DNA of 64,000 nucleotides from contig VWZS01000240.1 of the NCBI GenBank assembly GCA_013397075.1, forward strand, positions 1,797,421-1,861,420, given 5' to 3'. This stretch comes from Rhabdornis inornatus. Lineage: Eukaryota > Chordata > Aves > Passeriformes > Rhabdornithidae. Positions 11,187 to 22,200 of this stretch are shown piece by piece. Position numbers and translations under genes: made by a program. Below the pieces are notes generated by a model that was given only the letters and a program-made list of their open reading frames with translations, made no database searches and was not told the origin of the DNA. Numbering within the stretch: the stretch's first letter is position 1; each line of letters opens with the position of its first letter.

Positions 11187-13207
11187 GACAAAATTTGAGT
11201 TGATATGGGTAAGGAGGAAATAAATGCCTAGATTTTAAATTGAAAAATATGTGTTTGATTATTTAGATATGCAATTCATAGAGATTTTCTTTGCCAAGAG
11301 ATAGTACTACTTAGGGAGAGTATTATATTTTTTAAAATTAGTTTCTAAAAGCAGAATGCCAGTAGACAATAGCAGTCCGTATGAGTTAGAGAAACAAGCG
11401 GTCAGTCCACAGTTGCTGATATAAGAACAGGCAAGCTACTGCTTATTGCTTCCTAAGTTACACTGTTAATAAATTATTTAAATACTAATATGGAGAAGTG
11501 GTGGCCAGTAAACCTGAGGCATACTCCAGTATTCACTGAGTGTTATATTAAATGATGACTGGTATTAATAAAACCTTAAAATATATATACTCTCTAAATA
11601 AATATACATTTAGTTTGAATTTAATTGCTCTTCATCCAAACTTTAATTATCCATTTCCTGGATAAAACTGGGAGCAAAAGCATGTAAAAGATTATAAAAT
11701 TCTCTCTTAAGAGATTAAAAGAAATCCAGTTTTTCTTAGGTTCTCATTATTCTCTATGATATGTTTTTTCTGGAATGCAGTTTAATTTTCTCTTACATCC
11801 CTTTTCTCTCATATAGATTCTCTGTACTTGATACATGGTAATTAGCATTTACCATTTTTAAAAAGGCTTTTAAGAGTACTATAGATAGAATAAAAAGAAG
11901 CTGTTCTGAGAGCCAATTCCCTGACTTCTCTGTGGACAAAGAAGTTAGATTAGCAAACTGCCATTACAAAAGGTCTCCAGCATTTTCTGAAATTGGTTCC
12001 AATTAACAGTTGCCAACTAAAGCAAGAAGACTGAAGGTGAGGAGTTAAATGAGATAAAACTCTTCAAATGCCCATGAAATTCAAAAGCCAATCAAATAAC
12101 CTGTTTATATTATTCCAGTACAGTTAAATAAACATAGTCTTATTAATACAAAAATCCAGTCCTCTGAATTTCTACGATTTGCCTTCTGTCTGTCTCCTGA
12201 GCACCCCAAGCACTCAGGGTTTAGCAGCAGCACCAGAGATAAAACTGGGGTGAGTGCTCTGAAAGCAAAGCCTTTAGGTCTGCAGCTAAAGAAAACTTTG
12301 TATTTATTCAGAGCCCAACAGAACATATGACACAGAGTCAATTGTTTTATGCACTCCAAGAGCTTTAGAAAGATAACTTATTTTGATTTTTAAATGCCAG
12401 AAAATATAGATTGCACCACCTAACCTTTGCTTTTAAAAATGGTCACTTTAAAGTTACTGCCAAAAATACTTCAGTATTTTTTTCTACAAACACTCTTTCT
12501 ACCACTCTCTCCCATTGGATATCCCAACTCCAACTGAACACTCTAGAACAGTGTTTTTAAATCTGATCTTAAAAACTATTGCAAAAAACCCTTGTCCACA
12601 AACATCTGAATTTACAATTGATAACTGCATAGTTATATACACCCATACAGGAAAGCCAGCAAAAATCCCCAAGTGATTGGGTTTTTTGTTTTGTGGGGTC
12701 TTTTGTTTGTTTGTTTTTTGTTTTTGTTTTTTTTTTAAGGCAAGCCACTTGGAATAAATAAATTATCTTCAGTTTATTAAAGGCTGCAAATACAGAAACT
12801 AAATAATTTCAAATTTAATGATAGTCTACAGGTCTCCAGCTTGGTGAAGTTCTAACAGTGTGCATTACCACCAGAAACCAACAGTTGGCTGAGGAACACT
12901 CCTGATTTTATCTTCAGGGAAAATCTTTCATGTACAACAGTGCCTTAATAGTGGCAATGGACAGGAAGGGTTGCAATGGGTGCTATGCTGGCACTGCGGT
13001 CTCCAAGACATTCATACTTTAAATACATTGGCACACAAAATTCAAACAATATACATCACATGTTTTCTACTGATCAGCCACAGTATTTTAGTGTTATTAA
13101 AGCCATACATATACATCTCAAAACCTATATACCTGTCCTTTTGCTTCTCTTCATTAGGAAAAAACAATGTAGTTCTGAGCTTAAAGAGCAAATGAGTTAA
13201 AAATCAG
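11187..13207. other. intergenic
   Basis: AT-rich sequence with a T/G-rich low-complexity run (12681-12736). Nothing else supported. Confidence 0.6.
12681..12736. repeat. T-rich low-complexity tract with TTTG units
   Basis: Runs of T broken by G (gttttttgttttgtgggg, then tttgtttgtttgtttttt), read as low complexity. It could be the complement of an A-rich tail, but no element adjoins it. Confidence 0.8.
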
Positions 13208-13243
13208 CGATATCTTCATCATGAATATTTGTGCTTATCAGAA

Positions 13244-13505
13244 TGGAAGCTCCTGTAACAATTACTATGTATCTAGGCAGCAGCACTACAAGTGAATGTG
13301 AATTAGCATCACTAGATTATTCCAACAGTTCTTATTCATCACAAACAACAGCTTCAGGAAAACATAACAGTACCACATGCGACCAGACGGGGGATAGATC
13401 AGAAAGCACGTTTTCAAATTAAGAAACAAATCTGAAAATATCAAAACTGCAGATGCAGAAGGAAGGTGTGCCAGAAAACATGTGCTCAAATTTAGAAAAT
13501 CTAAT
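13244..13505 (+). repeat. unclassified interspersed repeat, copy 2
   Basis: Partner of the block at 9054-9326 in opposite orientation, 3.9 kb away. Relative to copy 1 it has a 2-bp gap after gcatcacta and a 3-bp gap in caacagcttcagg. The frame open in copy 1 is therefore shifted here, and the open frame at 13231-13422 follows a different reading after residue LGSSTTSECELASL. Similarity ends at about ctaat (13505) on the right and near aagctcc (13247) on the left, perhaps weakly extending to 13208. Confidence 0.8.
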
Positions 13506-16500
13506 AGAAATTTTAAAAAATATCTGACAACCCCACCACAAAATCTCTTACTGGTACAACATGAAAGGCTACAATCAGAAAATCCATTCAGTTACCCTGC
13601 CAGAGAGCACTGGAGGGTAAAAAGAAACAAAATATCATTCCCTGTAACATTCTCCAACACTGTTATAGCTCTACTACCCTATAGAAATGTAGTGCAATTA
13701 ATAGAGTATAATGCATGTTAAAATGTGTTTCCATGCATGAAAAAGTATGGAAAAACATTATTAGTATTAACATGAAGAATATTTTGCAGTGTAGCTCCAC
13801 TGTTTAATCCTAGAAAATTAAAAGCCCCATCCTTCCTCCAGCTATTAATTATCACCAGTATAATTGCATGCAAGCAGCACTGGATCCCACTTTTATGTTA
13901 AATTGTTGAAGTTAAGTTTCACAACTAAACACACAAAGAACAAATGCGTTGTTTAATGCATTCATTTTAGGTGGATACTTTGGAAGAAAATTCTATCAAC
14001 TTTGCTTGAAACTTGAAAAATCTTAATTCTGACAGCAGAAACTGTACTGCTAAGAGAAAGAGAGCACATCTTTTAAAATATTACAGTCTGAATATTGTTA
14101 CAAGAATTGACAACTATTTTCCAGTGTTTTGTTCCTAGGTAGGAGAGGAGCTATAGTTTATACCTTACTTACATCAGACTCAGTTCAGTGGGCAAGCATT
14201 TCTGTGACTGCACAAACCAAAAAACAGCCTCATTTCTGAAACTCAAAGCAAACTTGCAGAGATAAGTCACCAAGAAGTTACTATTTTACCATTTTAAAAT
14301 GTTTTGAGGAAATTCTTCTTCCCCTCATATTATTTTTTTTTTGTTAAAATAATTTTGAAATTGTATTATCAACTTTAATACAAAATCATTTTTAAGTATG
14401 GTCAAGGTTTACAACCTGCATTTTAACACCATGAAGAAACAAAGACTGTGGGTCTTGGATATTTTATTTAAAATTGCAGAGTAACAGCAGGAACAGAAAC
14501 CTGCTCTTTCTTTTCACCCTATACTTTCTCTTTGCTAGCCCTCAGAAAACAAACTTAGACAGATGTTACCTCACATAGACTGAACATGAGGAATCTTTCT
14601 AATTTTGAGTATTCCTACTCCAGCATAAATGCAGATCCCATTTTTATTCTGGTTTCATTGAACTGTCATTCCAGGAGTTCAAGAAGTGAGTTCAGCACAG
14701 TTCTGCAAATAACTAGTTGATTCCACCAGCTGAAAACATACATCAAACATAATCAGAAAGCAATTGGCAGTGACCACGATGCATCAGGCATGGCAGAGTG
14801 GATGAGAAAAATGTGAAAAGTTCAAGACAGTAATTTTGAAGTCTAATCCTCACTGATGCCTGCATCCAATTTGCATCTCAATTTTTGACACAAATTCCTC
14901 AAAGCACCTAAATGTGGACACTGAAGCACATGCAATGACACCTGCGCCCTGCTCAGGGAGAAACTGTTCTCAGAGTCTGTGCAAGTCTCAAAGGTCAGGA
15001 TGTTTATGCAGTGCTCAAGACTGCTTCTCTTACACCACAGGCTTACAGCCTGACAGGACCATCCAGCTCATTGCCACACTGCCAGTATCCACCTCCATGT
15101 GGTATTTCCAGCCAGTCCAACCTGACACAGCAGACATGCTACTCTTACAGCTGGAACCTGTCCAGGTGCACACACATCATCACATGAAGCCAGTGCCCTG
15201 TCTAATGCTGTCAGACCTCTTATCCTGAAAACAAATGTCAGTACGAATCCCAGCTCCATTAGGAAGCTTCCTGAGTGGTGGGACACCTGTTCAAATGAAC
15301 TCTGTCATTCTGTAATTCTGTAATTCTGTAACTCTGTCATTCTGCAGCTTTCAAAAGTGAATATTCCAGAAAATACAACAGTACCTGTTTATAAATTTGA
15401 AATTGCTAGGAGAACACTTGGTCCTTGAAAGTCTAACTCGGTATTTCAGATGTTAATAGCAAACCTTTCCATTTTCTCTTATTTCTCCCATGGCATGAGC
15501 TCTAAGGGTTTCGTTCTTCCTCAAATATTTAGGGTGCTTTTTTTTCTCCCCTCAGAATTCTCAACCAGCAGAGCAAATCCAAATTGGATTTCCCATTTCT
15601 CAGCTTTGCAGTGAGGAGAATCTCATTTTCCCTCCTCAGAAAAAGCCCTCAGGATTTTTCCTTCATTCTCAGAGATAACTCTGCTAACAGCTTTGTAGCT
15701 AACAGACAACTCCACTTTGTAGACCTTCCATGTGCCAGTTCCAAGGTTGTAGTTTTGTTCATGTTGGGCCTTGACAGAGGAAGGATCATTGTCACATTGG
15801 TTTTGAAGATCTGTGAAGGCACCAACATTCTCCAACCACACTGTTTTCTATTCCCACAAAAATCACACATTTAGTGGGAGCAGCCCTCGAAATTAATGGA
15901 AGCCTCCATATTAATACAGTAATAAAGAACAAAAACCACCTGGCTTACTGTTCTGGTACTGCTTTGTAAACATATTGAGAATACTTAACCATTCATTCCG
16001 TCCTAATTTTGCTTCACTAAAGCAAAACTAGAGGAACTGTAGAGAAACTGAGTTAGCATTCCATGCTAGATTGTGGAGATATAACTCTCCCACGTGTGCT
16101 TAAGTCCTGCAATACTTATGGAGTCTCAAGTTGTATATTCTATATTTATTCCTTTTTCTTAGTAATATTGAAAATATTTGTATACCATTGCATACATGAT
16201 AAATGTCTAAAAAGGATCATTTAATAGAAAGTTTTGGTTGGATTATTAGTGATATACTAGTGATTCTGAAGTGCTCAGTTATGTGACATTTAATAATTTT
16301 TGTCGCCAAAAGAAACCAGGTTAGCTTTTATATTAGCAATAGGCTGGGATAAAGGATAGCAGAATCAGAACTTACATACTTAGTATTGAATAAACCATAT
16401 TTTCTAGTCTGCTTTACATAAAAACAGATATGCTAGATCAAACTAAAAACCAAAAGATTTTTCTCAGCTAGTGGCCCGCAGCTGAGGTTTAGAAAAAAAA

Positions 16501-17979
16501 GAACATATGAAAGAGGGAAAGTAGAACAGTAGTTGCCAGCTACTTCTGTTTCAATCCTCCATCTCGTGTTTAATAGTTCTTCACGGCTTTTCCTTTACAA
16601 AATTGTTTAATAATTTTTAAAATTTATTTATAATTTTGGCATCCAATGAAAATGAATCTCAACATGGAATACTGTTATGCAGGAAAGAGCCTTCTTTTGT
16701 TTGTTTTAAACCTGCTGCCTAATAGTTTCCTTGGGTACCCCACAGTGAGTAATCATTCCCTATTCAGTTTCTTCATGTCATTCATAATTTGCTATTCCTC
16801 CCTCACACCCACATTTTGTTGTCTCTTTTCTGAGCTGAGGAGTAATGCTACACAGTTATATGTCTCACAGAAGTTGTTCCATATCTTTAGCCCTCCCTCT
16901 CTGCTCTTCTCTCTGCCCTTTCTAGGTTTATTTGCCTCTAAACTTACATAAACCATTTACCACATTTCCATCTCATCAATATACACATAATGAAGCTTTC
17001 TGATGCTTTCTTAAAATTGCTATTTTTTCCCAGTGCTTTTTAGTATCCTGTTTTTCTTTTGATAGTGGTGGCTGAGATTTGGGCTGCTGTCTTAAAGGAA
17101 TTGATCAGAAGAGTTTTGAGATCTTTGCTAATTTAGAGTCCACCACTGTGAGCTTCATCATTAAAACTGTTTTTCCCTCAGGAGGTTTACTTAGCATTAA
17201 TTTAGTCTTTTCTCACCCAACCTCTCAACACTAATTCCTTACACAACTCTTTACAATAAGATTTGGCTTTCTTGAATAATTTCATATCTGCCAAAAATTG
17301 TCTCATTATCTGCACCCTTTGATAGCTCAATTAAGAATATATTAAGTGGTATACAGCTCCATCCATTCATCTACAAGATCTTTTGGAAAATAATAACATA
17401 TCCTACTTTTTTTTCCCCTGCCCTGTTTATTAACCCATTGCTAATTCAGGAAGAAATTTATTCCATATCCCATTTGTGGAAAGATGGCTGGAATTAAAAT
17501 CAGAAGAAACTGAGAAGTTATATTCACATCCTAAAAGGAGTTATGACTGTATGGAAATTATAGGGTAAAATACAGCTGCTACTCCCTGGATGGAAAGCGG
17601 CTGGCATAACCCAGGATGATTCCTGATACAACTGTAAGCACCTGCCAAGGGGATGGAATGGAGGGTGGAGCAGAGTGGAGACACCAGGGGCCAGACTCTA
17701 TTGCAATCCTTGCAGAGATGGCACTTGGCAGCTGATAAGCAGCATTGCACCTGTCAGCCAAGAGTGACAGGAGATGTCCTGCTGCTGAGCCAACAGCTGT
17801 GGTAAAATCCCTCTCCTTATATTCATTGGTTCTCTCCCTTGGCTCATCACAGCCTAATTGTATTGTTAACACACAACTCCACCCCAAAGTTACCCCCCCA
17901 AGGTACCACCAGTGCAGCCACCCCTCACTGGGTATGTGCTTTATATTGTTTTGACTGTATCTTTAACAGCAAAGCAAGA
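13506..17979. other. intergenic desert
   Basis: Only the octamer array at 15300-15345 is distinctive. The 104-codon plus frame at 14914-15228 and overlapping minus frames show no family features. Confidence 0.6.
15300..15345. repeat. octamer array ATTCTGTA/ATTCTGTC, CR1-tail-like
   Basis: Degenerate 8-bp units (tctgtcattctgtaattctg and onward). CR1 elements end in ATTCTRTG-type octamers, so this could be a remnant plus-strand CR1 tail. The 200 bp to its left show no CR1 3' UTR that I can recognise, so it may simply be a microsatellite. Confidence 0.6.
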
Positions 17980-18260
17980 GAATGTTACACCAATCAGTAA
18001 CAAAGGTGTTTATGACTCGAGTCACTCAAGCTCCACCTAAACATAAAGAAATTGTATGAAAGTAGGTTGAGAATGGGGGAAAAGTTAGAGAAGTCTCCAT
18101 TTTAACTGCTGGGGTCTGTCAATAGGCTGAACCTGCCCTCTCCCCCATAGGGACACCTGTTGGGTAACAATCATGCTTTATGAGTGCAGAATACTTTTAC
18201 TGGGGATTAGATCTTGTCTATGGATTGCTTTAAATATGTGTTTGCAGTCAGGTGCTATCA
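17980..18260 (+). other. possible degraded LTR-like sequence
   Basis: It contains caccaatca (CCAAT-like), a perfect 12-bp palindrome tgactcgagtca at 18013-18024, and a stretch ggggattagatcttgtctat that looks like ERV LTR sequence to me. I cannot find paired TG/CA ends, a target duplication or a named family. Confidence 0.2.
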
Positions 18261-18389
18261 CCAACAATCCCCAAACCTTAACCTGTCACAATTTTATATC
18301 ATCAAAGAATGTTATTCCATAAACTGTTGGTGCGAGTCCTTCACAGGTGCTGGCAGTTGCCAGCAGGGAGTAACACATGCAAATAGAGA

Positions 18390-18437
18390 GGAAAACCCAC
18401 TGAGGGGTCAAAAAGTGGGAAAACCAGCTGAGGGGTC
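18390..18437. repeat. 20-bp direct repeat with 28-bp period
   Basis: ggaaaacccactgaggggtc (18390-18409) and ggaaaaccagctgaggggtc (18418-18437) differ at two positions. The pair lies just left of CR1 fragment B. Confidence 0.85.
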
Positions 18438-18459
18438 TCCCTTAACCTGTTGGCAAATT

Positions 18460-19212
18460 TCCCTGGGCTGCCCTCCAATCCTCCGGCTCTGCCCCCAGCC
18501 CGTAGCACTGCCTGGGGTTGTTGCGACCCAAGGGCAGGACTCAGCACTTCCCCTTATTGAAGCTAACACACTTGGCCTCAGGTCATGAGTCCAGCCTGTC
18601 CAGATCCCTCCAGAGCATTCCTGCCCTCCATGCTGTTAACACTCCCAACCAATTGGGTTTTGTCTCTGAACTTGCTGAGGGTGCATTCAATCCCCTTCAC
18701 CCAGGCCATCAGCAAAGGTGTTAAACAGGACCGGCCCAGCACTGAGCCCTGGGGAATCCCACTGGTGACCGGCTGCCAGCTGGATGTAGCTCCTTCCACC
18801 ACCCCTCTCTGGGCCCGACCATCCAGCCTGTTTGTGACCCAGGGAGAGCACACCTGTCCAAGCTTCTCCAGGAGAATGCTGTGGGACACAGTATCAAAGG
18901 CTTTGCTGGAGTCCAGGTAGACAACACCCACAGCCTTTCCCTCATCTACTAGGTGGCTCAGCTGCCTATAAAAGGTCAGGCTGATCAAGCAGGACCTGCC
19001 TTTTCTAAACCCATTCTGGCTGGACCTGATCCCCAGCTTGTCCTGTACGTGCCTTGTGATGCACTCAAGGTAATCTGCTCCATAACCTTTCCTGGCACCA
19101 AGGTCAGGCTGACATGCCCACAGTTCCCCAGATCTTCTTTCCTACCTTTCTTTTAGATAAGCATCACATTGCCTAACTTCATCCATCTGGGACCTCCCCA
19201 GTTAACCAGGTT
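18460..19212 (-). mobile_element. CR1 LINE fragment B (RT region), minus strand
   Basis: The minus-strand frame at 18578-18988 contains the same SKAFDTVSHS and GIPQGSVLG blocks as fragment A and continues through GIECTLSKF, after which the catalytic Asp pair is degraded (RDK instead of ADD). CR1 similarity extends left to about 18460 (ccctgggctg, then ggggttgttgcgacccaagg) and right to about 19212 (cagttaaccagg). The internal 423 bp equal those of fragment A exactly, while the flanks do not. No CR1 3' tail is present. Confidence 0.92.
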
Positions 19213-22200
19213 CACCCGGATCACAATTAAATTGATTCAGGGATACAAATAACACTTGATAATTTTTTTTCTCAATGGCTTTTGTTACCCAGACTGGTTT
19301 TGGGGTTTTGTTCCAGCTCAGTGAGCTCCCTTGAAATAAGATCAGAATGAAGATTTGCTTGTTTAACCCAGAGATAAATTCGCTAAGGCCACCCCAGCAC
19401 AGTGAGGAATAGTCAGTGTGTGGGGAAAAGCTGTTCATATAAATAAACATGTATTGAATGGTCTAAAACTACTGTGCCATGAAGCAAACATTGAACACAA
19501 TTCAAGGGTGAATAAAGGTGACTAAAGACTATGTTTGGGCTTCTTACTTTCTTAAGTGAGTATGAAACTAGCAACAATTTCCAGGACTGCCTGAAATTAA
19601 AATGATAGCAGCTGAAGAATGTCAGCACCACTTCCAAGAGAAATTTTCCATCTTGTAATTACATGGATTGCAACCAAAGCCCTCTTCTATGCACTTCACA
19701 CTAGAAAAGCAATATTTTTCTTTCAAATACACTTAAAATACAATAAAATATTGCACACAACCACCTTATGCAAGAATGTAGAGAAATCAGATTTAGTCAA
19801 CCCAAGATATAGACAGGCATCCACAAATCTATGGACACAATACTGAAAATAATTTCAACTATATGTAAATCTGTTTTTGCAACAAACTTTTATTAACAGA
19901 AAACAAAAAAAGGTCTTTTTTTTTTCTTTACCCTCTTCAAAATTAATACCATTTTTTCTTCATTTCTCTACACCTTGCTCTGTTGATTTTTTCCTGACAT
20001 TTTTAGATTATTTTTTCTCTTCTTCCCCATCCCTGTACATTCTTTTATTTGCCTACCTGATTTTCTTCCTCTTTTTAGCCTCTCTTGATTTATTTGGTTG
20101 TGTTCAAATAGCAGTGGTACCTGGAACATAGCCTCTGTCTAAGCCAACCTCAGCTAATTTACACACATCTCTTTCATAAGAGGGTACCTAGGGAATAAAG
20201 GCCCTTTTCCCTGATATCCAGGTACAGTCTTGTCATAGAGCCATCTTAAAATAGTAAGAATAGGAAACTTAATGACTTAGGGATCTTTGCACCTATTTGC
20301 ATTCATAGAAAACAATAGGTTTCTTACTGTGATATCTTCTTTCTTCTCTGGCTTTACATTTGTTTTGTTCAATATTATGTTGTTATAAAGATAAAATAAA
20401 GCTGGTTGTCTCTTTTCTCCAAGTGATGCTTCTTATCTCCTCCTCCCACCTCTGCCATGCTGGACTGCTCATCTATAACAGAAGTACTTCCCACAGCAAC
20501 CAGGAGGACATGGAAGCCATGGAAGAAGAATGGAAACCATATTTGTCTTGCAAACCCTCCTTTACAATTTCACCAATGAACTTTGTGGTTCTATGGAATT
20601 CATTTATAAGAAGATGGCCTGTGATGGATATTAAGTCATGTTAACATCGGTGAAATGTCTGAAAACACAGTCCTCAGAGAACTTCACACAAATACAGACC
20701 CAGGTTCCAGCTCAGACAAAAGCCAGATAAGTTATCCAGGAATCAACAATCATTTGTACATCTTTTCTTGCCAACATCATGAGGTTTTCAAGGACAACAC
20801 TCCACCCTAGTACTCTTGCTCTAATTAACTCACAGTGTAATCAATGGGAAGCGTAGCTGTGAAGCTCTGAAGAGATTTTTGTCTGTCTATAGAACATTAG
20901 AATGGAAGTTTTCTGTGTTGAATATACGTCTATTTACAGAAGCTAACAGGTGTTTGCTCCACTTTCTGCAATTTAGATGTTTAACCTTCAATTCTGTCAA
21001 AATCTATTGATGAGAAGAGGAGGTTCTTTTAACAGAGTGCTAGCAAAGCATTCAGGAAGCCTTCTCAGGCATACTCTGCCCATTATAGCTCCATGAGGTT
21101 CTTGCAAAAAAAAAAAATCTGCCTTACCTTGTGACAAGTTCTGCATCCTAAAAGTACCTGAGCTTGAGAAACTGCATTTTTCTACATTTAGGCAAAAGTG
21201 CTTCTCTTAGCCAAAACCCCACAAATCCATTAATCAAGAAACACATCACAATGTACGCTTTTTAGAGGGTGAAATCAGAAGAATACTACAGTTGTCAGTT
21301 TACCTAATTGTTAGCATTTTTTTAGAAGATTGAATTAAACTCCTGTAAGTGAGAGATTTCTTCCTCTGAAATGTTTTAATTAATAACAAAAATAACCATG
21401 AGTTCTCCTGGGAATCACTTAATTGTTGACACTTACTAATAAATCAAACCATTCAATGCATCCATAAAAGTAGAATAATTGGCCCAATCCAATGTTAATA
21501 GATTTGTAACCTTCACAAACATCAAAGACATAACTTAAACGGTATATGCCGTAACGAGATTGGTTGTTAGCTACTTGGGCAATAAAGTGGTGGATAAACT
21601 CCTCGAACAGAATTCTTTATTTTGCCTATATCTTGGTTGAAGTGTTGGATTGCCACTGATTCCCTTTTTGAATTTTTTTTTTGTGGCCAGGCAGATGTTG
21701 TTTAAATTCTCTGTACATTTATCCAGCTTTTTTAGACTGACTTTTCATTGCCATTAATAGTTAGACAGTACTATGCACTGCATGGCCTTTATTACTTGTT
21801 ACTTATGCACCCATAAATGAAGTTATTTACTAATTGATTAAATAATCACAGTGTGTTTCTTTTTAGGGTTCTTGTTATGTTGTCAAAACAGTTTAGTTTT
21901 CCTCTGTGTTGATACAATGGGGTTTTTTTTCAGTTATTTTGGAATGTTATTGGTAAAGAATTGTCCTGATGCAGCAGAAAATCCACACACATTTACCTTT
22001 GCAATAGGCACCTGTATATATTTGCCACATTTCAAGTTGTGCCTCATTGTTCCACCTAATTAATTTCAAATGTGGTCTGTTTTCAGTTTTGAGTTGCAGG
22101 GGTTTGGCTGCTCTGCTACTTGCTATGGCATGTTTTCTGTCTAGAGACTTTTAAGTGAAGCCACATGCCATGACAAAGAAGCAATAACCATCCTCTGTTC

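Noticed and set aside
13231..13422. Ser/Thr-rich 63-codon frame as a small protein gene
   Set aside because: It is the frame-shifted reading of a repeat whose other copy keeps a different frame; no start context or conservation is evident.
18578..18988. Longer minus frame with RT motifs as an active gene
   Set aside because: The catalytic Asp pair is degraded and the element lacks both ends; a dead CR1 copy.
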